A DNA stretch of 5,896 nucleotides from Rhodoferax sp. (GCA_020048795.1 JAIFMA010000245.1:1-5896), one strand, 5' to 3'; counted from the stretch's first letter, positions 1 through 5,849 are shown. The notes: generated from the sequence alone by a model not told the origin. Program-made: numbers and translations.

Positions 1-340
1 CCAACCCGTAAAACTCAAAATCTGTCCAAAGGGTGCAACCAAGAAACCGGATGCCCTTGATCGTCACGGAATCGTTTTCCAGAAAGTGCACATCGCACTC
101 TTTGGCAACTTGCCTCATTAACACCAGTGCCGCATCGAATTCGCAGTCAAAAAATTCGTGATTGCCAGCGATATACACAATCGGTTTGTCCCCAAAAGTC
201 TGGCGTGCCCACTCAATACCATTGGGTGCGGGATGAATGTCACCGGCCAGAACGATCACATCAGCAACAGCCACCGCATCTTCTGGTGGTTCGAATTGAC
301 CGTATTCCAGGTGTAAATCGGAAAGAACGAGTAGTTTCAT
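1..340 (-). CDS. Calcineurin-like metallophosphoesterase, N-terminal part (3' end outside window)
   Basis: Reading leftward from the ATG at 340-338 gives 113 residues of an open frame that leaves the window at base 1. The metal-binding motifs of the calcineurin-like phosphoesterase fold appear in order: DLH (D8, H10), GDIH (G33-H36) and GNHE (G59-E62). After them comes a stretch ending in RFLGCTLWTDF, which is typical of one group of soluble bacterial metallophosphoesterases of roughly 250 residues. The C-terminal GHxH motif would lie outside the window. Members use two metal ions to hydrolyse phosphomono- or diesters; the substrate cannot be told from sequence. The start overlaps the methyltransferase stop as ATGA, with a weak ribosome site (GAAAG, 353-349) eight bases upstream. 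It is clearly a different subfamily from the phosphoesterase at 1475-2266. Family call firm, substrate unknown. Confidence 0.9.
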   Translation of the reverse strand, partial: MKLLVLSDLHLEYGQFEPPEDAVAVADVIVLAGDIHPAPNGIEWARQTFGDKPIVYIAGNHEFFDCEFDAALVLMRQVAKECDVHFLENDSVTIKGIRFLGCTLWTDFEFYGL

Positions 341-1083
341 TGGGCAATCTTTCGCCCAATCGACCAATGATCATGCTGCGTTGCAAAGGTCACGTGAAGC
401 GCATCGAGTTGATCCGATAAATCTTTCAGTGCAGTCCAGCCTGTGCGATCCGAAACATACTCAAAGAACTTGTCATCCCCAGTGCATCCGCCTGCATCCT
501 CGCCCTCAAAAATCAGCAGTTGCCCGGGATGCATGGCCTTTGCAATATCAAACGCAAAAGAGTTGTCGTAAGGTGGCCACAACAGAAGCACGGCTCCAAA
601 TTGGCTTGAAACATATTGCACTGCGTCACCCAAGGTATCGCGCTGGTACACATTGATCATGGGGTAGCCAAATTCACGCTCCTTGTTCTCGTAGTCACAG
701 CGATCAACGGCGAATGTGTCAATCCCACGGCTGCACAGTTCTTTAGTCATGAATCCAGAACCCGACCCAGCATCAAGCACGCCACCAGCAGGACCAATTT
801 CATGGCGCAAAATACTGACAAGCCGGTCCATCAATTCTGCGCTTGGCAGAAAAAAGCCGTACTGATATTTGTATCGCTCAAACAGCCAATAGTGAAGATC
901 CCAGGTTGTGCGCGCATAGTCAGGTTGCGGCCAGACTGCGTAGGGTTGAAAGTCAAAATGGCGACAGTAGTACGCTCGTGGCATGAAGGGTTTGAGCGCC
1001 ATGCGTGCCGCATCATGATCGCCAAAGCGTTGCCGAATGTAGGTGGTGTAGCGATCAAACTCGAAATTAGTCTCATCGGTCAT
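337..1083 (-). CDS. Class I SAM-dependent methyltransferase with WPPY motif
   Basis: A 248-residue protein. The SAM-binding motif I is clear at residues 102-110 (VLDAGSGSG), followed by the acidic end of strand 2 (FAVDR, D127). In the motif IV position there is LLLWPPYD (residues 166-173), similar in place and shape to the (D/N/S)PPY motif of N-methyltransferases but with Trp first. Downstream is GGCTGDDKFFE (198-208), which I recall as accompanying WPPYD in a little-studied group of methyltransferase-fold proteins. The N-terminal 95 residues are rich in Tyr, Trp and Phe and may form a substrate-recognition region. The start at 1083 has GAAGG seven bases upstream and overlaps the preceding gene as ATGA; its own stop overlaps the next gene the same way. 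The fold is confident; whether it modifies nucleic acid, protein or a small molecule is not known. Confidence 0.88.
   Translation of the reverse strand: MTDETNFEFDRYTTYIRQRFGDHDAARMALKPFMPRAYYCRHFDFQPYAVWPQPDYARTTWDLHYWLFERYKYQYGFFLPSAELMDRLVSILRHEIGPAGGVLDAGSGSGFMTKELCSRGIDTFAVDRCDYENKEREFGYPMINVYQRDTLGDAVQYVSSQFGAVLLLWPPYDNSFAFDIAKAMHPGQLLIFEGEDAGGCTGDDKFFEYVSDRTGWTALKDLSDQLDALHVTFATQHDHWSIGRKIAQ
339..360 (-). promoter_or_regulatory. Hairpin holding the start codon and weak ribosome site of the metallophosphoesterase gene
   Basis: Bases 354-360 and 339-345 form a perfect 7-bp inverted repeat (ATTGGGC/GCCCAAT) with an 8-base loop. In the minus-strand RNA the A and U of the AUG at 340-338 sit in the stem and the purine-rich GAAAG sits in the loop. 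The structure also covers the last codons of the methyltransferase. A ribosome finishing the methyltransferase would melt it, so it could enforce translational coupling. The inverted repeat is seen directly; the regulatory role is inference. Confidence 0.4.
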
Positions 1084-1481
1084 CGCGCCACCTTCACTTT
1101 TCCAGCATGCAGTCTCAACAGCGCACGTGTCTGGTCAGAATGTTGAGTGCATGCATTGATCCTGAGCCAATTTCCAAAAACCCAGTCTGCATCGCCATCG
1201 CGTCCAGGCTGCTCTAAAACATAGATGCGCCCTGATTGGGTGGTTGCTTGAAGTCCAACAATATCCAAAACCACAATACTTGATGAGGCCCTACCCTCCC
1301 CGTCTGCTCGACCTTTCAAGTGTCGGGTGAATGTGCCATCACTGCTACGAACCTTGATCAATTGCCAATGGGTCAAAGTTGTCTGTGGCTGGTCCTGCAC
1401 GGAGTCGATCGCATGCAAGCACTTTGCACTCATTGCATAGACCGTTGCAAAGTTGTCGCTCATGTGAACCGCCGCTACCAT
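1080..1481 (-). CDS. Small protein of unknown function
   Basis: A 133-residue soluble protein with no signal peptide or membrane segment. The centre is the most family-like part: TFTRHLKGRADGEGRASS (residues 50-67), then TTQSGRIYVLEQPGRDGDADWV (80-101) and a W-RIN segment (105-109). This pattern of a basic GR-rich stretch followed by SGR.Y.L...G.D.DA recalls uncharacterised proteins of Burkholderiales, but I cannot name a domain. The start is uncertain. ATG at 1481 overlaps the upstream stop by 7 bp with only a poor ribosome site; ATG at 1463 (127 residues) has a GGCGG five bases upstream and leaves a 11-bp gap. The stop overlaps the methyltransferase start as ATGA, so it is surely part of the same transcript. 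Possible roles include a small partner or specificity subunit for the methyltransferase, but that rests on position alone. Confidence 0.75.
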   Translation of the reverse strand: MVAAVHMSDNFATVYAMSAKCLHAIDSVQDQPQTTLTHWQLIKVRSSDGTFTRHLKGRADGEGRASSSIVVLDIVGLQATTQSGRIYVLEQPGRDGDADWVFGNWLRINACTQHSDQTRALLRLHAGKVKVAR

Positions 1482-2266
1482 TGTGAATCTGGCTCTGATG
1501 AGCCCCAGTTGTTTTCTGCGCCCTTGCGGATGATTTCGCCCAGTCCGTTTTTGATCCCGCAGAAATCCACCGCCCGTGCATCAAATCCCATTTTGTCGCG
1601 CACCAGGGCGTACCTATCGCTGCGATCATCATGCTGGTGGCCATGAAAGCTGCGCACCACGTGCATTGAACGTGCCAGCTCATCAATGGCTTCGAAGCCA
1701 TAGGGATGGCACGACGGCGCTTCGTGCGTAATCAAAATGTCAGCGCGTTTTTTTGACAGAGACTCAACGTCATCGGGATAAATAGCGGCGTGCAAACTCG
1801 GGTTCGGGCGTTGACCATCGCGCCACTGGTAGGGTCCCCGGTTCATTGATGCCTTTTTGTTGCGGAATGTTGGATTTGCTGGTGGGCTCCAGATGCGACC
1901 CATAAAGTTGCCGCCAAGTCCAGCTACCTTTACGCCGCCCAGATCAGCCACTTGACCATGCAAGGCCACAGCGTCACCACAATCGTGAAGCATTTGCCAG
2001 TGCTCGTAAGTGTCAGCATCGTGATTGCCATAAATGAAGGCCACTTTGGTGTCTCGAAAGTTGCGACACAAGGGCTCAAGGATTTCCCCAAACGAGATGT
2101 GGTCAATGTCAATATCGCCCAGGAAAACCAGCCAATGTGGCTTTACCGGTGCGTCCAGCAAGGCGCGCGCAATGTGCTTGAACTCGCCATGCACATCACC
2201 CAGGAACCAGATTTGGCGCAGGGCGTGGTCATGCTCGGTATCAAAAGCCTGTGTATCACGGATCAT
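1475..2266 (-). CDS. Calcineurin-like metallophosphoesterase
   Basis: A 263-residue protein with the complete motif set of the fold: GDVH (G23-H26), GDID (G50-D53), GNHD (G80-D83), THEAP (T180-P184) and GHQH (G209-H212). These residues would hold two metal ions for phosphoester hydrolysis. GDVHG followed by GDID and GNHD is reminiscent of PPP-type and ApaH-like phosphoesterases, but the insert at residues 120-165, rich in Asn, Pro, Arg and Trp, is unlike ApaH. The frame is open up to 2356, but I chose ATG 2266 because it overlaps the HAD gene stop as ATGA, has GAGG five bases upstream, and places motif I near the N terminus as usual. Substrate unknown: 2',3'-cyclic or terminal phosphates on RNA, nucleotides and phosphoproteins all remain possible. 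Confidence 0.92.
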   Translation of the reverse strand: MIRDTQAFDTEHDHALRQIWFLGDVHGEFKHIARALLDAPVKPHWLVFLGDIDIDHISFGEILEPLCRNFRDTKVAFIYGNHDADTYEHWQMLHDCGDAVALHGQVADLGGVKVAGLGGNFMGRIWSPPANPTFRNKKASMNRGPYQWRDGQRPNPSLHAAIYPDDVESLSKKRADILITHEAPSCHPYGFEAIDELARSMHVVRSFHGHQHDDRSDRYALVRDKMGFDARAVDFCGIKNGLGEIIRKGAENNWGSSEPDSQW

Positions 2267-2727
2267 GGCAACCTCGCCTTGATCATGACGCGCAATCTTT
2301 GTTGATCTTCCAAAATGAATCCGGTGGCCGCCGATGTCAACAGCAGGTTGGGACACTCAGGTTCAAACCACGGTGCGTAGTCGTCGATGGCAATCCAGTT
2401 GCTGGCGTGATACTGGTTCTCGTCGCACCAGTTCTCAATTTCCCACTGGCGCTCGAAATCTACCGATGGATTTTTCAGGTGGTCAAAAGCAGGATGCCGA
2501 TAAAGCGGCGTGACACCAATCATGCGTTGGGCGATGTCGGCAGAAAAATAACTTTTCAGAAATTCCAAGCTCTCTTGCTCACGCCAGCTTGAACTGATCA
2601 CGATTGGTAGTGTCGGAAATTCGCGCAGAACCTCTTCAAGCAGTGGCAACCGACAAAACACGTTGTCCTGAAAGCATGGTTGCGGATGCAGGACACCGTC
2701 GAAATCCAGAAACAGGATCAGTTTCAT
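2263..2727 (-). CDS. HAD-superfamily phosphatase, SAK/RNA-repair type
   Basis: A compact 154-residue HAD hydrolase with all motifs visible. Motif I is LDFDGVLHP, with the nucleophile D8 and acid/base D10; motif II is VISSSWRE (S45, then W48-R49); a basic residue lies before an amphipathic helix (R93); motif IV is WIAIDDYAPWF (D115, D116). The ISSSWR signature, short cap-less length and motif IV shape match the group called HAD domain in Swiss Army Knife RNA repair proteins (Pfam HAD_SAK type). In that group it is proposed to remove phosphates from damaged RNA ends. Single-domain members also occur as free-standing genes in phages and islands, so the RNA role is not proven here. The start at 2727 has GAGGA six bases upstream and overlaps the preceding stop as ATGA; its own stop overlaps the next gene likewise. 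Confidence 0.9.
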   Translation of the reverse strand: MKLILFLDFDGVLHPQPCFQDNVFCRLPLLEEVLREFPTLPIVISSSWREQESLEFLKSYFSADIAQRMIGVTPLYRHPAFDHLKNPSVDFERQWEIENWCDENQYHASNWIAIDDYAPWFEPECPNLLLTSAATGFILEDQQRLRVMIKARLP

Positions 2728-3215
2728 TGGTCATCCTCGCTCGACGGCCAGATATCCAACGCTTCTCCTGCATGTCGTGCCCGCTTGTGCTCAATACATA
2801 AGACAAGCGTGTAGTAATCCAGGTTGTCAGGCTTGCCATTTTCACCACACACAATGCAAGTATCCATGGTCCTCTCGGAAGCTTCTGAGATCATATTATT
2901 CAATTCTTCAACCAACTCTTTATCACTGGCTTTTGCCTTAGGCTTACTTTTAAACGTAGCAACCCCATCAGGTTTAATAAGATCGACAATCTGTGGTGCA
3001 TTAACATTATTCATCGCCCAATAATAACGGGCTGAGCCAAATTTCTCCTTCAATTGAACCCAATGAAAACCACGATTATTTTCACCCAACAGGTTATCAA
3101 TATCTTTGCATAATCTTGCAAATTCTGGCAACCAGCCATTGGCAATGCTTAAACCAATGTTTTTACCAGCAAACTGGTAGGGATACAATTCTTTAATTTT
3201 TTCGAATGTTTTCAT
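2724..3215 (-). CDS. Conserved hypothetical protein with a CxxC...CxxH probable zinc site
   Basis: A 163-residue protein matching a widespread but uncharacterised bacterial and phage family. The N-terminal half carries a GW-containing helix (ANGWLPEFARLC, residues 25-36) and then VQLKEKFGSARYYW (53-66), equivalent to the QVKEKFGGLRFY signature of the family. The C-terminal half has C120, C123, C140 and H143 (CIVCGENGKP ... LCIEH), a likely zinc ribbon, comparable to the CxxCGxPG...LCDEH ending of relatives. A Lys-rich linker (residues 89-100) replaces the usual short connection. The gene starts 12 bp after the ATPase stop with no clear ribosome site and ends in an ATGA overlap with the HAD gene. 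Its 5' half is much more AT-rich than its 3' half. Function unknown; a nucleic-acid or protein-binding adaptor is a guess. Confidence 0.85.
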   Translation of the reverse strand: MKTFEKIKELYPYQFAGKNIGLSIANGWLPEFARLCKDIDNLLGENNRGFHWVQLKEKFGSARYYWAMNNVNAPQIVDLIKPDGVATFKSKPKAKASDKELVEELNNMISEASERTMDTCIVCGENGKPDNLDYYTLVLCIEHKRARHAGEALDIWPSSEDDQ

Positions 3216-3227
3216 ATAAAATTATTG

Positions 3228-4526
3228 TTAATGTATGGATCTAGGTTTTTCTTCATTCTGGTTTAAATTGTCATCATTGTCATCAGAGAGGGCTGAACTT
3301 GGAATATCTCTTATTTCAATACACATGCGATCATCATCAAATGCGCTGGCAAAAGCACGTTTGAGTATTTGCATTTGTTCACGCGCTGTCAGGTGCGCGA
3401 GCAGCTTTGTGATACTTGCTGGAACCCGATCGATATCTGGCAGATTGAGCTCCAGAAAGACACTTTCAGCGATATGTCCAGCCACTTCAAGGGCTTGCTG
3501 CCCCAGGGGCGGCAGGATAAAAAATTCAATGAATCTTGAGCGTAGCGAGGCCGGGATTCGGCTTGCATCATTGGCGGTGGCAATCCAGCTCACAGAGCTC
3601 GCATCAAAGGTAATCCCAACGCTCAAATCGGTGACTTGTTTGGCTGAAACCGGCTCCAGCAGCGTGTGCAGGGGGGCAGCCGAATTGCGATGCGTTTTAT
3701 CAAGCTCTTCAAGTAAAACGACTGGGTTAATGATGTCATTCAAGCAAAGGATCTCAAACATCAGGCCATAGCTAGTGTTGCCCCAGTGTTTCTCGCTGCC
3801 CGTTAAGGTCGAGCCGGTGGTTGCGCTGTCAAAGCCGTGCCGGCGCAACAGCAATTGAAGTGCTGCGGCCAGTTGCTCAATGAAGTGCGTCTTGCCAACA
3901 CCGGGCTCGCCCAGGAGCAAGATTGGCGGCAAATGCAGCGGTTTGCCTTGGGCCAAGACCAGACGTAAATGTTGCCGCACTAGGTCAACCACAGCAGAAA
4001 AATGGGGCTGTCTTTGACGCAGCTGCGCCAACGCATCAAACACGAGTTCGCATTCAGGTTGGGCAATACGGCGCATATGACCAAGCTTCTTGAGCTTCAA
4101 GAATATGTCTTGATCCCTGGTATGCAAGTCGGTATCGGCGCTTCGTTGGTCCTGGATGAGCGCCAGTGGAGCGTCCCACTCGTACAGTTTTCGGTGCGTC
4201 TGGATCAGCCCGATTTCGTCTTCTTGCGCTTGTGCGAACATGTCGTCACGATCTGTTGAAGAGTCGTTTTCCTTGGCGTTGCTCGGAGTCGCTCTCTTGA
4301 CCGCCGGGGCCACCGCTGGAAACTCGGCAGTCTCTTGCGCATTGTCTTCCTGTCGCGTTTGAGCATCGATTGCCCTGAATTTAAGATCCTTGATCAAAGT
4401 CTTTGTGGCGGGTGTTGCGGGCAAATAAAGTTCAAGTTCATGTAAGCGTTGCCCGCGATAAATAGTCACGTCAGCAAGCTCATAACCCTGTGGATCTGGT
4501 TTATCACGGTTTCTGAGAAATTTCAT
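3228..4526 (-). CDS. Lon-like AAA+ ATPase lacking a protease domain
   Basis: A 432-residue protein. Residues 1-110 are low-conservation and charged, with an Ala/Glu/Gln-rich linker around 55-100. The AAA+ core covers about 155-395: Walker A GEPGVGKT (206-213), a Lon-like region TGSEKHWGNTSYGLMFEIL (242-260) where the pore loop would lie, Walker B VVLLEELDK (269-277), sensor 1 WIATAND (N319), arginine-finger region ASLRSRF (R329, R331) and a probable sensor 2 REQMQILKRAF (R382). The order ELDK, LLEP, ATAND is that of the Lon ATPase module, but the chain ends about 40 residues after sensor 2, so there is no S16 peptidase. Walker B has Glu (E273) where Asp is usual, with the catalytic Glu (E274) kept. 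The ATG at 4526 has AGGA seven bases upstream. Likely an ATP-driven unfoldase or remodeller; the target is unknown. It probably heads the long transcript. Confidence 0.9.
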   Translation of the reverse strand: MKFLRNRDKPDPQGYELADVTIYRGQRLHELELYLPATPATKTLIKDLKFRAIDAQTRQEDNAQETAEFPAVAPAVKRATPSNAKENDSSTDRDDMFAQAQEDEIGLIQTHRKLYEWDAPLALIQDQRSADTDLHTRDQDIFLKLKKLGHMRRIAQPECELVFDALAQLRQRQPHFSAVVDLVRQHLRLVLAQGKPLHLPPILLLGEPGVGKTHFIEQLAAALQLLLRRHGFDSATTGSTLTGSEKHWGNTSYGLMFEILCLNDIINPVVLLEELDKTHRNSAAPLHTLLEPVSAKQVTDLSVGITFDASSVSWIATANDASRIPASLRSRFIEFFILPPLGQQALEVAGHIAESVFLELNLPDIDRVPASITKLLAHLTAREQMQILKRAFASAFDDDRMCIEIRDIPSSALSDDNDDNLNQNEEKPRSIH

Positions 4527-4777
4527 CCATAATTCCTTTTCCGAGGATCTAAACTAACGTGCAAAAACTCCCATATGGACTTTGATTTGATATTGATTAA
4601 ATGAACCGTTATTCAGCATACTCGATGCAAATTTAGAAACCATTTCACAACTCCGAGCAGATTTTAAATTCCCACTGCAATACATAATTTAATTAGCAAC
4701 GCTGCAGACAACAGTAAATTTAATCGCTAATTAAATTTGGATAACAAATTGAAGTGGTCATTATTCGACTGAGCTAA
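4527..4777. other. AT-rich intergenic region upstream of the ATPase operon
   Basis: This gap lies between two genes on the minus strand, and no coding frame in it is convincing. It should hold the promoter of the ATPase-led operon and possibly the end of the preceding transcript. I found no hairpin followed by a T-run in the minus-strand sense and no good paired -35/-10; several TAAAAT- and TATCAA-like hexamers exist, but AT-richness makes them uninformative. The most structured part is the inverted repeat at 4686-4737. The ribosome site for the ATPase is AGGA at 4537-4534. Confidence 0.6.
4686..4737. repeat. Perfect 12-bp inverted repeat with an extra half copy, candidate operator
   Basis: AATTTAATTAGC at 4686-4697 is matched exactly by its reverse complement GCTAATTAAATT at 4726-4737, with 28 bases between. 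A third partial copy, AATTTAAT followed by CGC, lies at 4717-4727 just inside the right arm. It sits about 160-210 bp upstream of the ATPase start. No T-run follows on either strand and the loop is long, so it does not look like an intrinsic terminator. Paired sites for a dimeric regulator, perhaps the nearby Xre protein, are plausible but unproven. Confidence 0.5.
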
Positions 4778-5242
4778 TCAAAATTCGAATATTAATTTCA
4801 GATTTTTCAGTCTGATATTCTGATCCAAAAATCTAGTGACAATATACCTATTGCCGAGCTTCGTTTCACAGACTTCAATGGTTGGACCGGGGTCGTCGTC
4901 ACTTTCTGCTAACCATACCTTGGCCACTGCCTCCATTGACCAATCAAATGTTTCCCATGAGTCTTCGTTTACAGGAATAAATATGTAGCCGGATACAAAC
5001 TGAAAGAGATTCTCGTTTTTGACAATCAGTTTGTTTGAAAAATAGCTATTGAAGTTGCTCAAAAATATGGTTTCAAAATAATCATCATCGTCATCACCGT
5101 CACTATCGATTTGCAAGTGCCGTATCGACAACATGACCCATTGTTTCTGGAATACCAAGCCAACTCTCTGCCAAATCTGCATATCAGCCGCAGTTGAACG
5201 ATCGCTCATGGGGGATTTGAACTCTTGAAGTGTCATGAACAT
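4778..5242 (-). CDS. Acidic hypothetical protein
   Basis: A 154-residue protein that I do not recognise. It has no signal peptide or obvious membrane helix. A notable Asp cluster lies at residues 46-54 (DSDGDDDDD), followed by YFETIFLSNFNSYF, rich in aromatics, and a second acidic patch ESDDDPGP near residues 113-120. Trp residues (WQRVG, W35, WETFDW, VWLAES) suggest a small globular beta-rich fold. ATG at 5242 is preceded by GAGGA nine bases upstream; the ATGs at 5236 and 5209 would be shorter alternatives. Composition is AT-rich compared with the ATPase. It is divergent from the Xre regulator, sharing a 69-bp promoter region, and separated from the ATPase by 251 bp, so it may be its own unit rather than part of the long operon. 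An immunity-type or inhibitor protein is conceivable but there is no direct evidence. Confidence 0.72.
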   Translation of the reverse strand: MFMTLQEFKSPMSDRSTAADMQIWQRVGLVFQKQWVMLSIRHLQIDSDGDDDDDYFETIFLSNFNSYFSNKLIVKNENLFQFVSGYIFIPVNEDSWETFDWSMEAVAKVWLAESDDDPGPTIEVCETKLGNRYIVTRFLDQNIRLKNLKLIFEF

Positions 5243-5311
5243 GTTGAATGATCCTCGAAATGAATGTTATACATTGTAGCGTTAAACAGTTCATTGAGTG
5301 CTAATTGGGGC
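5243..5311. promoter_or_regulatory. Divergent promoter region between the acidic protein and the Xre regulator
   Basis: Both genes fire outward from these 69 bases. On the plus strand TTGAAT (5244-5249) lies 18 bp before TATACA (5268-5273). On the minus strand TATAAC (5271-5266) makes a good -10 with only a weak -35 upstream. The two -10 candidates overlap, and the short palindrome TACATTGTA (5270-5278) sits on them, a position where a bound regulator would block both promoters. These are eye matches to the sigma-70 consensus, so confidence is low. Confidence 0.3.
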
Positions 5312-5629
5312 ATGAACACAGACACTTCACCTCAAAACAATTTTCCAGGTGCGCTCAAGTTGGCCCGTAAGGCTTGCAATGTCAGCCAGGAAGCTTTCGG
5401 CTTGGTCTCAAGCCGGACCTACGTCAGCTCGCTTGAGAGAGGCATCGGGCAGCCCACACTGAACAAGGTCGACGAGCTCGCCAGCGTGCTTGGAATTGAG
5501 CCGCTCACCTTGTTGGCACTTGCCTATTTGCATGGTGAAGGCCCAGATGCTCAGGAGGCGCTGATGGCTGATGTCGCCAATGAGCTCAGCCAACTGCTGG
5601 CTCGCCCGGTCACCTTCAAGTTCACCTAA
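5312..5629 (+). CDS. Xre-family helix-turn-helix transcriptional regulator
   Basis: A 105-residue protein with one Xre/Cro-type DNA-binding domain at about residues 12-70: ALKLARKACNVSQEAFG (helices 1-2), VSSRTYVSSLERG (recognition helix into the conserved SxxERG turn), QPTLNKVDELASVLGI, then an LTLLALAY ending. The short tail, residues 75-105, has a helix (DVANELSQLL) that may serve dimerisation. The frame is open from an ATG at 5264, but the extra 16 residues lack domain character and would run through the promoter candidates, so I prefer 5312; the GGGG just before it is a weak, close ribosome site. Single-domain Xre proteins commonly repress their own and neighbouring divergent genes. Likely targets here are the acidic protein and perhaps the ATPase operon, by inference from position. 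Confidence 0.88.
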   Translation: MNTDTSPQNNFPGALKLARKACNVSQEAFGLVSSRTYVSSLERGIGQPTLNKVDELASVLGIEPLTLLALAYLHGEGPDAQEALMADVANELSQLLARPVTFKFT

Positions 5630-5657
5630 ACGATCAGAAATACTGATTTCAGGCAGC

Positions 5658-5686
5658 CACACCCACACACTTGTAGTGTGGGTGTG
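5658..5686. terminator. 11-bp perfect stem-loop after the Xre gene, possible bidirectional terminator
   Basis: CACACCCACAC (5658-5668) pairs perfectly with GTGTGGGTGTG (5676-5686) across a 7-base loop (ACTTGTA). It begins 28 bases after the Xre stop, where a terminator is expected, and is stable in either orientation. No T-run follows on either strand, so it is not a textbook intrinsic terminator; it could be a Rho-linked or RNA-stabilising hairpin, or a protein-binding site. Confidence 0.45.
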
Positions 5687-5849
5687 CGAACCCGCCATTC
5701 GTAATTACCAGGCAGCGCATCGAATTGCCGTGATTTTTGCGCAACCGCCGTGATGTGTTGCTGCGCCACGATGCTGGGCCAGTCACGCTGGCCGTTCGGC
5801 GAACAACGCATCAAGTGGTCGAGCGTCAGGTCTGATGGATCAGCTCGCC

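Noticed and set aside
616..1146. Long plus-strand open frame antisense to the methyltransferase
   Set aside because: The opposite strand has full methyltransferase motifs and coupled starts and stops; the plus-strand product lacks any domain pattern.
2264..2356. N-terminal extension of the second metallophosphoesterase by 30 residues
   Set aside because: It would overlap the HAD gene by about 90 bp. The ATG at 2266 has a good ribosome site and the ATGA junction seen elsewhere in the operon.
3235..3771. Plus-strand open frame of 178 residues antisense to the ATPase
   Set aside because: It is the mirror of conserved AAA+ motifs and its Ser/Arg/Leu-rich product is typical of antisense reading.
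4686..4737. Inverted repeat as an intrinsic terminator of the acidic-protein gene
   Set aside because: The loop is 28 bases, the stem is AT-rich and no T-run follows.
5776..5840. Possible integron attC-like site around GAACAACGC
   Set aside because: No matching GTTRRRY/RYYYAAC pair at proper distance and no integrase or cassette array.
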